Shown: one piece after another, positions 29,413 to 38,200 of the stretch
How positions within the stretch are numbered: position 1 is the first letter of the stretch
Layout of the letters: the number at the start of each line of letters is the position of its first letter
Assembly: GCF_004364805.1 (NCBI RefSeq)
Contig: NZ_SOAP01000001.1
Span: 1,860,001 to 1,924,000, forward strand
DNA: 64,000 nucleotides
Source of the DNA: Pelagimonas phthalicica
GTDB lineage: Bacteria; Pseudomonadota; Alphaproteobacteria; Rhodobacterales; Rhodobacteraceae
Direction: 5' to 3'
Made by a program: the position numbers and the translations under genes
The notes under the pieces: model-generated
What the model saw: only the letters and a program-made list of their open reading frames with translations
Databases searched by the model: none
What the model was told of the DNA's origin: nothing

Positions 29413-29820
29413 ATGCGTTTGTTTTTCGCGGTACTCGCTGCATTTGTGAGCTTTGCCTCTTTGGCCGGTGCCAGTAATGTTGATCCAGTCCAGCAGCACA
29501 ATTCAAACGCCGTGTGGTTTGAAAACTGGATTGGGTTGCAAAATGCGACGCTGACTGTTGCCGCTCCAAACGGGAAACTCACTTCCGTTTTTGCGAAATC
29601 TGGCACTCCGGTTTACGAATTGGAACGTGGTCAGGCCCAGGATGGTGTGTACCGGTATGAGCTGAGCGCCTCCACGGATGAAAAAGAAGAGATCGTGAAT
29701 GCGGTCAATAACGGGCGTGAATCCGTGGCAACGTCACAGAACAAACCATTCCATATGTCTGGTTCGTTTGTCGTGTCGCGCGGTGTGATCATCACTCCGG
29801 AAGAAATCAAAGAAGAATAG
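29413..29820 (+). CDS. Small exported protein of unknown function
   Basis: A 135-residue protein with a clear signal peptide (MRLFFAVLAAFVSFASLAGA, cleavage before SNVDPV). The mature part has alternating polar/hydrophobic segments suggestive of a beta fold (NWIGLQNATLTVAAPNGKLT, SGSFVVSRGVIITPEE) and an acidic tail. No catalytic motif is visible. I start at the ATG at 29413; the frame is open 19 codons upstream. The next gene, also exported, follows after 52 bp, so the two probably form an operon and may interact. Confidence 0.75.
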   Translation: MRLFFAVLAAFVSFASLAGASNVDPVQQHNSNAVWFENWIGLQNATLTVAAPNGKLTSVFAKSGTPVYELERGQAQDGVYRYELSASTDEKEEIVNAVNNGRESVATSQNKPFHMSGSFVVSRGVIITPEEIKEE

Positions 29821-29872
29821 AACGGAACGGTGCCCTGACGGGTGACCTCTTAAAGCAGGGCGAGGATTAGAA

Positions 29873-31003
29873 ATGAGAAATGCCATGAAAAAATCACTTT
29901 TTACCAGCGTTGCGGCGCTCGGCTTGGTTGCGAGCATCGCGCAAGCGGACCAAGTCATTTTGGACGACCTGATTGTCGACGGCAGTGCCTGCGTCGGTCT
30001 TGACTGTGTTAACGGCGAAAGCTTTGGCTTTGACACCATCCGGGTCAAAGAAAACAACGTGCGTTTTCATTTTCAGGATACATCGGCGTCGGCAAGCTTT
30101 CCGACCAATGATTGGCGTTTGACAGCCAACGACAGCACGAACGGTGGTTCAAACTATTTTGGCATCCAAGATGTCGATGCCAATCGGTTCCCCTTCCGCG
30201 TCGAAGCGGGTGCGCGCAACAATGCACTCTATGTCGAAGCTGACAGTGATGTTGGGATAGGCACCTCGAACCCGGCTGTTAATCTGCATGCGGTCGATGG
30301 TAACACGCCAACTCTGCGTCTGGAGCAGGACGGTTCCAGCGGCTTTACACCGCAGACCTATGACATTGCTGCCAACGAAGCCAACTTCTTTATTCGCGAT
30401 GTCACCAATGGCAGCGCCCTGGTTTTCCGCACCAAGCCTGGCGCACCCCAGGATTCGATTCACATCGCTGCAGATGGCGACCTCGGCTTTGGTACAAGCT
30501 CCCCTGAAGCGTCTGTTCACATCCGCCGCACAAGTGCCGCAGCAGGTGTTGATATGCTAAAGCTGGAATCGAATGACATCCTCGAGATGATCTTTGAAAA
30601 CAACAGCGCCACGGCGGCGGTAAATGTCTTCAAATTCTCTCATAACGGTAACGAATTCCGCATTCTGAACCAGGACACAGCCGGTACAACAGAATTCGCA
30701 TTGGATGAAGACGGTAACCTGTCCCTGCTGGGCAGCCTGACCGTGAATGTAGGTAGCACCCCGTCCAGCTTCCCGGACTATGTGTTTGAAGAAGGTTACA
30801 ACCTGATGCCGCTGTCTGAAGTGGAAAACTTCATCGCGGAAAACGGTCACCTGCCGCGCATTCCATCGGCGGCTGACGTTGCCGAAAACGGCATCAATGT
30901 CAGTGAGCTGCAGATCGCACTGCTTGAAAAGGTCGAAGAGCTGACCCTTTACACGCTGGCTCAGCAAAAGCGCATTGATGAGCTGACCGAACAGCTGCAA
31001 TAA
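29873..31003 (+). CDS. Exported tail-fibre-like protein
   Basis: A 376-residue exported protein: signal peptide to about residue 25 (cleavage near AQA-DQV), then beta-rich segments with repeated IGTSNPAVNLHAVDG and FGTSSPEASVHI phrases of the kind seen in phage tail-fibre and related surface proteins. The C-terminus has FPDYVFEEGYNLMPLSEVE, GHLPRIPSAADV, then a helix with KVEELTLYTLAQQKRIDEL, probably a trimeric coiled coil. This C-terminal pattern is one I associate with many Bacteroidetes surface proteins. The peptidase S74 self-cleavage domain is not evident. The role is unknown; adhesion is a guess. Confidence 0.75.
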   Translation: MRNAMKKSLFTSVAALGLVASIAQADQVILDDLIVDGSACVGLDCVNGESFGFDTIRVKENNVRFHFQDTSASASFPTNDWRLTANDSTNGGSNYFGIQDVDANRFPFRVEAGARNNALYVEADSDVGIGTSNPAVNLHAVDGNTPTLRLEQDGSSGFTPQTYDIAANEANFFIRDVTNGSALVFRTKPGAPQDSIHIAADGDLGFGTSSPEASVHIRRTSAAAGVDMLKLESNDILEMIFENNSATAAVNVFKFSHNGNEFRILNQDTAGTTEFALDEDGNLSLLGSLTVNVGSTPSSFPDYVFEEGYNLMPLSEVENFIAENGHLPRIPSAADVAENGINVSELQIALLEKVEELTLYTLAQQKRIDELTEQLQ

Positions 31004-31021
31004 GCCGCTGGAACTTTGAGA

Positions 31022-31054
31022 AAGGGCCTTGCTCCTCACCCGGGGCAGGGCCTT
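31022..31054 (+). terminator. Hairpin before the sulfotransferase gene
   Basis: AAGGGCCTTGCTCC can pair with GGGGCAGGGCCTT through about 13 pairs with one bulge, followed by a short T-rich stretch. It ends 9 bases before the sulfotransferase ATG, so it could also modulate translation of that gene. Confidence 0.45.
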
Positions 31055-31063
31055 AATGCTTTT

Positions 31064-31945
31064 ATGACGACACCCTTACCTCCGATCGCGATTGGTGCCG
31101 TGGGCGGCAGTGGCACCCGCGTCGTTGCAGATTTTCTGCAGCGCGCTGGCATTCATATGGGGTGTGTACTGAACGGGTCAAACGACAATCTGTGGTTCAC
31201 GTTCTTGCTGAAACGCGCGGCTTGGATGGCAAAGTTTCCAGATCAAGAAGAGATCGCACAAGCCTATGACCTGTTTCGTAAAATCAGCTTGAAAGGCGCG
31301 CAGGGGCACCTTGTGCAGGGCGACACAGATCTGATCGCGCGGATCACCAAAGACCTGGCTGAAAACACGAATTATTCTATCGGTGTTGGCCCCGAAGATC
31401 TGGACCAATTGAATGCGGTCACCGGCATTCCAGAAACGGCCAATGGCCAATGGGGATGGAAAGAGCCGAACACGCATGTTCTGCTGCCTGAGCTTGATCA
31501 GATCATCCCCGGCTTTCGCTACATCCATGTGATCCGCGACGGGTTGGACATGGCGTTGAGCAATAACAAAGCGCAGGCCAAAAACTGGCATTCCAAATAT
31601 GTGGTTCGCCAGCTTGATCCGCAAAACCTGACTCCCTCCGACATGCTGGATTTTTGGCTGGCCGCCAATACGCGCACAATGGACTATGGGCGCACCAAAA
31701 TGGGCGAGAGGTTTCATGTGCTTAGTTACGAAGCCTTGTGCATGGACCCCGCGCGTGAAATCCGACGCCTCTTTGCATTCCTGAACCGGCCCGTTCCCGC
31801 CGATGTAGGGCCGCATTTGGTTCAACCGAGCAGCCGTGGTCGGGCGGACCCTTCTAAAAGTGACCTGTTTACCAGCGCGCAAAGACAGCGCACCGCCGAA
31901 ATAATGGATTTGGCGCATAAGGTGCCAAACGACTTCATTCTCTAG
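31064..31945 (+). CDS. Sulfotransferase-family protein
   Basis: A 293-residue protein with the PAPS-dependent sulfotransferase fold pattern: an N-terminal P-loop-like AIGAVGGSGTRVVADFL (5'-phosphosulfate-binding loop) and a downstream YIHVIRDGLDMALSN segment typical of the 3'-phosphate-binding region. A late LVQPSSRGRADPSKSDLF may complete the nucleotide site. The acceptor is unknown; these enzymes often sulfate cell-surface glycans or small molecules. I start at the ATG at 31064. It lies between two surface-protein genes and 27 bp before the next gene. Confidence 0.8.
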   Translation: MTTPLPPIAIGAVGGSGTRVVADFLQRAGIHMGCVLNGSNDNLWFTFLLKRAAWMAKFPDQEEIAQAYDLFRKISLKGAQGHLVQGDTDLIARITKDLAENTNYSIGVGPEDLDQLNAVTGIPETANGQWGWKEPNTHVLLPELDQIIPGFRYIHVIRDGLDMALSNNKAQAKNWHSKYVVRQLDPQNLTPSDMLDFWLAANTRTMDYGRTKMGERFHVLSYEALCMDPAREIRRLFAFLNRPVPADVGPHLVQPSSRGRADPSKSDLFTSAQRQRTAEIMDLAHKVPNDFIL

Positions 31946-31972
31946 CAATTCTTAGAGAGGAACGGACCTGTA

Positions 31973-34900
31973 ATGACCAGTTTTGTTCACCCGCAATTTC
32001 GTCTTCGCTTTGTTCTGGCGGCGTTGTTTCTAACTGTTCTTGCGCTCTATTTCTGGACGGGCAGCCGCTATCCCGCGTTGAACGAAAAGGCGATGATGTC
32101 GGGTGCGATCCAGTTGGAGGATCCGCTGAGTTTTGAGGCAAAATTCCCGCTGACCGAGGCCATGGGGACCCTGGAAAAGATCTGGTATTCAACGCTGAAC
32201 TGGATCAACACCAACAAGCGCGGCATGACGTTTGGCCTGCTATTTGCGGCGGGCTTTATGACCATGCTGTCTTACCTGCAGCAAAGAAGCTTTCGGAATG
32301 GGTTTGCCAACTCTTTGATGGGTATGTTTGTCGGCGCGCCGTTGGGTGTCTGCGCAAATTGCGTCGCGCCTATTGGACGCGGCATGTATTCCGCCGGCAT
32401 GCGAGCCGAGGCGGTACTGTCGGCGATGGTGTCCTCTCCGACCTTGAACATCATCGTCCTGTCTATGTTGTTCAGTTTGCTGCCTTTCTACATGGCAGTG
32501 ACCAAGATCGCCCTCAGTCTGGTACTGGCCTTGGTGCTGGTCCCGTTGATCAGCCGCAGCCTGCCGCAACAGGCAATCGAAACCCCCGAAGCCGCGCAAA
32601 CGCCCTGGTCGATGGCTGAACTTGGGGACAAGCCCGAACATGTGGGCCAGGCGGTGATTGGCTTTGTCAAAAGCTATTTTGCCAACCTCTGGTACATTCT
32701 GAAGATGACCGTGCCCTTGATGCTCTTGGCAGGGTTTCTGGGATCGATTGTGGCGACCCTCTTTCCGCAGGATTTGATCCTAGGCCTTGGGTTCAGCCTA
32801 GGGGTTTTGGCCCTAGTCACGCTGATTGGTCTGTTTCTGCCGGTTCCGATGTCCTTTGACGTTGTGCTGACCGGTGCGCTGATCGCGACCGGTCTTTCAC
32901 ACGGCTATGTCATGGCGTTGCTGTTCACCTTGGGCAGCTTTTCGATCTATTCGTTCTTTATCATCAACCAAACGCTGGGACTGCGCGCGGCGCTTATGAT
33001 GGCGGCGGCGATTGCTTGTCTTGGTTTTGCATCCGGTTTTGGGGCCAATGCCTACCATGAATGGCAAACCAAACGGGCGTTGGAATTGCTATTGGGAGAC
33101 GCCGAACAGATCGCGCCCTGGGGGGCCGCGCAAGCCTCTGAAGCTGAGGCTGCGCCGGTTGTGATCAGTGGTGATGCGGACCAAATCTCGGTGTTTGCAA
33201 CACCCTTTAAGCCCGCCAGCCCGCCCGCCGAAACCGGTTTTACCCGCATGGAAGCGGTCGAAATTGGTATCGACAAGCCAGTAGAATTCACGATGCGAGA
33301 CATGTGGCCGCCTTTTTGGGAAGGACGCAGCCTGTCGAGCGCAGACTTCGATCGGGATGGGGATATAGATTTGGCCATCGCCTCGACCGAGGTCGGGCTG
33401 TATCTCTATTTGAACGATGGTAGTGGCGCGTTTTCGCGGCAAGAGATCGATCTGGGGCCATTGGCAAAAGAGCATGTTTTCAACGCTGTTTTTGCTGACA
33501 TCGACAATGACGGTTGGCCTGATCTGTTTATTGCCACCTACTTGAACGGCAATTATTGGTGGCGAAATGTTGACGGGCAATTTGGTGCCGAACCGTTGCG
33601 CCCTGTCGCCAATAATCCGGATAGCCCGCTAAGTCTGGCGCTAAGCTTTGCGGATCTTGACCAAGATGGCTTTCTTGATGTGGCTTTGGGTAACTGGGCG
33701 GCAGGCTGGTATCGCCGTATCCCGGGCGAGGAATCGCGCAATCGCGTTGTGCTGAACAAAGGCGGAGCCTTGGACGGCAGTGCCTTTTATGATCTGCCGG
33801 GCATTCCCGGTGAAACCCTGACGACACTGTTTTCCGACATTGATCTGGACGGGGATCAGGACCTGATTGTCGGCAATGATTTTGACATCCCGGATTATGT
33901 CTATCGTGGTGACGGTCAGGGTGGAATGGAGATGATCACCCAGCCCGAAGGGATCATTCCACACACCACCACAACAACAATGGCTGTGAAGTCTGCCGAT
34001 CTGTTCAACACGGGCCGACCGGTTTTGTATTTTGCCCAGATCGCCGGGCGTTCCTCTGGCGTGTCGGAAAACCTCAAGATGCAGAGCCTGGACCTCTATT
34101 GCGACGCCATTCAGGACACCCAGGCCAAATCGGTTTGCGAACAGAATATGGCAATCAAGACTTGGTACAAATCCGGCAACAGCTTTGACCCCACCTATGC
34201 CCATCGCTGTCTTGAGCTTGAGGGACGATATCAAGCGGAATGCAAGGCGCTTTTGATCAAGGATCTTGCCATTCAAAAAGGTGACCCATCGCTTTGTGAT
34301 CTGGTGCCTGCGGGTCAGAGCGTGGCCAAAGCCTATTGCAAGATCCATTTCAAACCCGCGCGCCAGCCCAAACCGGATGAGATTGCGCTGACCCATCAAC
34401 AAATTCTGCGGTCCAATGTCGTCCTGGAATGGAACGGGCAGGCCTATGACGACACTGCTGCCAAACGCGGACTTGATGTTGGTGGTTGGAGCTGGGACAC
34501 GAAAATCGCTGACTTCGATCAGGACGGTTGGCAAGACATCTTTATCGTCAATGGGACTTGGGTCCCGAATGAGGTGTCGCCCTCTAACATGTTCCTGCTG
34601 AACAAAGGCCAAGAGCGGTTTCAAGAGGATACGCGTGCTTTTGGGCTCGAAGACTATCTGATGACGGCGGCGGCCACGACCTTTGACATGGACGGTGACG
34701 GCGATCTGGATATTGTGACGCACCCGGTTAACGGGCCGCTGTTGGTTTACCGCAATAACAGCCAGAACCCCGGTCTGGTCTTTCGTTTGCAAGACATGTC
34801 CGGCAATCGCGACGGGATTGGCGCGCGTGTCACTTTGATCCACGAAGATGGATCGCAGCAATCCCGTGAATTGCAATTGGGCGGTGGATTCATGAGCTTT

Positions 34901-35038
34901 GACGCCCCGCAAGCACATTTTGGGTTGGCACACGGTAAAAGTGTAAAAGAAGCGCTAATCGCTTGGCCAAATGGGGGCGAGACAAAGCTGCAAGGTCCTA
35001 TAACGGCAGGACAAATCGTTCTGGTGCAGCGGAATTGA
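31973..35038 (+). CDS. Permease-like membrane domain fused to FG-GAP and ASPIC/UnbV domains
   Basis: A 1,021-residue fusion. Residues 1 to about 360 have roughly nine or ten hydrophobic segments with the permease-like block GAPLGVCANCVAPIGRG (Cys pair near residues 125-130) and SSPTLNIIVLSMLFS, resembling the DUF318/UPF0718 permease family. Residues about 450-940 carry FG-GAP/VCBS repeats with six calcium-loop motifs of the D-x-D-x-D-G type, near residues 458, 509, 561, 622, 847 and 905. The C-terminus from about 948 (GIGARVTLIHEDG, then SFDAPQAHFGLAHG) matches ASPIC/UnbV. A six-cysteine insertion lies between repeats four and five. Sensing or transport linked to an extracellular beta-propeller is plausible, but the function is unknown. 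Confidence 0.8.
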   Translation: MTSFVHPQFRLRFVLAALFLTVLALYFWTGSRYPALNEKAMMSGAIQLEDPLSFEAKFPLTEAMGTLEKIWYSTLNWINTNKRGMTFGLLFAAGFMTMLSYLQQRSFRNGFANSLMGMFVGAPLGVCANCVAPIGRGMYSAGMRAEAVLSAMVSSPTLNIIVLSMLFSLLPFYMAVTKIALSLVLALVLVPLISRSLPQQAIETPEAAQTPWSMAELGDKPEHVGQAVIGFVKSYFANLWYILKMTVPLMLLAGFLGSIVATLFPQDLILGLGFSLGVLALVTLIGLFLPVPMSFDVVLTGALIATGLSHGYVMALLFTLGSFSIYSFFIINQTLGLRAALMMAAAIACLGFASGFGANAYHEWQTKRALELLLGDAEQIAPWGAAQASEAEAAPVVISGDADQISVFATPFKPASPPAETGFTRMEAVEIGIDKPVEFTMRDMWPPFWEGRSLSSADFDRDGDIDLAIASTEVGLYLYLNDGSGAFSRQEIDLGPLAKEHVFNAVFADIDNDGWPDLFIATYLNGNYWWRNVDGQFGAEPLRPVANNPDSPLSLALSFADLDQDGFLDVALGNWAAGWYRRIPGEESRNRVVLNKGGALDGSAFYDLPGIPGETLTTLFSDIDLDGDQDLIVGNDFDIPDYVYRGDGQGGMEMITQPEGIIPHTTTTTMAVKSADLFNTGRPVLYFAQIAGRSSGVSENLKMQSLDLYCDAIQDTQAKSVCEQNMAIKTWYKSGNSFDPTYAHRCLELEGRYQAECKALLIKDLAIQKGDPSLCDLVPAGQSVAKAYCKIHFKPARQPKPDEIALTHQQILRSNVVLEWNGQAYDDTAAKRGLDVGGWSWDTKIADFDQDGWQDIFIVNGTWVPNEVSPSNMFLLNKGQERFQEDTRAFGLEDYLMTAAATTFDMDGDGDLDIVTHPVNGPLLVYRNNSQNPGLVFRLQDMSGNRDGIGARVTLIHEDGSQQSRELQLGGGFMSFDAPQAHFGLAHGKSVKEALIAWPNGGETKLQGPITAGQIVLVQRN

Positions 35039-35138
35039 ACATGCGCGAAAATTGAAAAAAGTGCGAAAGTGCTACACTGCAATTTTAATTGACCCTGAGG
35101 AACGTCAAACGTTGTTCAGTTAACTTGTGGCGCAATAA

Positions 35139-35170
35139 GGTGGGCGAAAAATACCCACCAAAACGGTGGG
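35139..35170 (+). promoter_or_regulatory. Alternative hairpins in the leader of the giant gene
   Basis: CCCACC (35154-35159) is flanked by GGTGGG on both sides, at 35139-35144 and 35165-35170, so the RNA can form either of two mutually exclusive hairpins, 34 bp before the ATG. A weak upstream promoter candidate is TTGAAA-N15-TACACT near 35052-35078. Confidence 0.4.
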
Positions 35171-35204
35171 CCTGTGTTTATACGACCAAGCATTGGGGAC
35201 ACCT

Positions 35205-38200
35205 ATGATTTGCCAGCTGGGCCGCTTGTTTCGTGCGATTTCCGTTGTTTCTCTTCCACTGATTGGCACTGCCGCCATGGCAGCGCCACAGCTTGCTGTG
35301 AGCGTGTCGCCAGACCCGATTATCCCGGGTGGCGTGAGCGAGCTGACGTTTACGATTTCAACAACGGATGCTGTCCCGACAGAAAGCATTGCCTTTACTG
35401 GTAATTTGCCAGCCGGGATCGTCTCTGTCGGCATCGGAAGTGTCCAAAATGGCTGTGCCGGTTCGCTGGCGGCCTCGGTTGGTGCCAGCAGCTTTTCGCT
35501 CTCAGGTGGTCAGCTCGGAGCCCTTGGCACCTGTCAGATTGTTGTTCCCGTCACGTCGAGCACGGTGGGAACCCACACTATTTCGACCTCGACACTGACA
35601 TCCGATCAGGGGTCGGCGCTGGCAGTCAGCGACACGCTCGAAGTCGCTGCCTCCAATCATTCCATCACCAAAACGCTCACGCCGACCACTGTCCACCCGG
35701 GTAGCGTGACGCGTGTGACTTATGACTACACGCACACGACTGGCGGTTTGTTTAACTACTTTAACCTCGCTACCACACTGCCCTCTGGGCTGGTTCTGGC
35801 TGATCCGGCAAATGCGTCACAGGATTGTGGTGGCACGCTGAGTGCGACGGCAGGTGGATCAACTGTTACGCTTTCCTTGCCTTCGGCAGCACCAACCAGC
35901 TGTACGGTTGGCTTTGATGTGCTGGCCGTTGATCGCGGTGACTACACATTAGAAACAACCTTTACGACATTCGACTCCGGCACCCCGAGCCGTACGGATT
36001 TTATCCGCGCGGCTCTGACCGTTCCGACACTGCCTGCCTCAAGCGTCGGTTTGAGCAAATCCTTTGGTGTTTCTCAGGCCGTGACTGGTGAAGCGGTCAA
36101 GCTTAGCTTCGTGCTTCAGAATACAACACGCTCTGACGCGGCGACAAATTTGACCTTTACAGATGATCTCGATGCTTTTCTGACTGGTGCCGTCGCAACA
36201 TCGTTGCCATCAACGCCATGTGGCGCGGGATCTGCAATTACTGGCAGTTCCACTCTGAGCCTGACCGGCGGCAATTTGGCCGGGGGCGAGAGCTGTGAGT
36301 TTGAGGTCGAAGTGGCTTTGCCTTCCGGTGTGGCGGGGAATGCAACCTATACCAATGTCACCAGCAATTTGACGGGGTCCATCGGGGGCGGGTCGTTTAC
36401 ATCCGATCCTGCCATCGCCACTTTGCGTGTTCTGGGTGATGGGTTCCAGCCTGTTGAGCTGAGCAAGAGCTTTACCGATGATCCGGTTGCACCCGGTGGC
36501 ACCGTGACGATTGAATACACGCTAACCAACCCCAACACATCCGATGCCGCGACCAGTATCAGCTTTACCGACTTTCCTGTTACGCTGACCAACATAACGC
36601 CTGCGACCGCTTCGGCCTGTGGCGGCACCCATTTCCTAACCAGTAGTGGTGGGGCTACAGAGTTGCAATTTACCGGGGGCAGCGTTGCCGCCAATGATAG
36701 CTGTAGTTTCTCCGTAACTGCGACGGTCCCTGCCGGAACCGCGCCTGGTTTGCAGGCCTATCCAACATCCTCCATTAGTGCAGTTGTCAACGGGGCAAGC
36801 GTTGAAGGTCCGGTTGCGTCGGATATCTTGCAGGTTTCGGGTGGGGCAAACCTGTCTTTCACTAAGGAATTCCTGGACGACACGGTTGCAACCGGTGATC
36901 AGACCCAAATTCGATTTACCATTTCGAGCTCTGAAGAATCGCCCTCAACGGCGACCGGTCTGGCTTTTACCGATGATCTGGATGCCTTCTTTACCGGAAC
37001 AACATTTCTTTCCACGCCGACCAATACTTGTGGTGGGTCTGCCAGCGGGACCAGCACGTTCTCCTATACCGGCGGCACGATTGCCCCGGGTGATAGCTGT
37101 GAAATCATTGCGAATGTGACGATGGGCCCTACGGGCACCGGCACCTTTACCAACACGACATCCGGCCTGGCCGGAACGGCGGGCGGTCAGGCCACAACTG
37201 CGGCTGCAGCCAGCGACGACATTACCGTCTTTGAAGGCGGGGTCCTTCAGACCTCGATGGAATTTGGCAGCGACACCTATGTTTTGAACTCCGGGGATGT
37301 AGAAACGATCCGGTACACGTTCGACAATTCAGGCGGGACGAGCAATTATACCAACCTGATTTTGACGCATAGCCTAAACCCGCCCACGGGTGTGTCAGCG
37401 ACATCCTTTTCGCATAACGGATCTTGCGGGGCGTCACCTTCGCTGTCAGGCACGACTTTCCTGATCTTCGTAGGTGTCGAGGTTGCGGCGGGTGATACCT
37501 GTATCATCGACGTACCGCTGTCGATTACGTCAACCGTTGAAGGGTCGTTTACGTTCACCACCTCCAGCCCAACAGTCTTGGTCAACAGTAGTACCGTTGT
37601 CCTGCCAGCTCTGTCAGACACAATTGAGTTCATCTCTGGCGGGCCGACCCTAGCGAAACAGCACCTGACAGATCCTGTGCAGGCTGGCGATACGACCACG
37701 GTTGAATATGTCGTGACCAACACATTGGGTGAGGCAATCGACACAATCAGCTTTACCGACGATCTGGATGCGTTCCTGTCGGGCATGGTTGCGACCGGCC
37801 TGCCTGCATCCGCCTGTGGGGGCACATTGTCCGGCACGTCCAACTTGACCTTCTCTGGCGGATCTCTGGCTGCGAATGACAGCTGTACGATCACGGCAAC
37901 AGTTCAAGTTCCATCGGGTGCGACACCTGACGATTACAGCGGAAACACGGGGGCTTTGTCTGCGGAACGGGTGTCTGACGATCTCGTCTTGGCTGGCGAT
38001 GCCGCGTCATCCAGTTTGCGCGTCAATGAAGCCGTCGCAGTGACATTCGCCAAAGCGTTTTCGCCCGATATTGTCGGTCCGAGCAGCACATCCACACTGA
38101 CCTTTACGATCACAAACCAAAGCGCGACATCGACTTTGTCGAACCTGAGATTCTCGGATGATCTGAGCGCCGTTGTCTCCGGTTTGGTTTCAACCGGCCT

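Noticed and set aside
33641-34933. Minus-strand open frame of 430 codons inside the permease-UnbV gene
   Set aside because: The plus-strand protein has clear domains and calcium motifs throughout, so the opposite frame is a by-product of codon bias.
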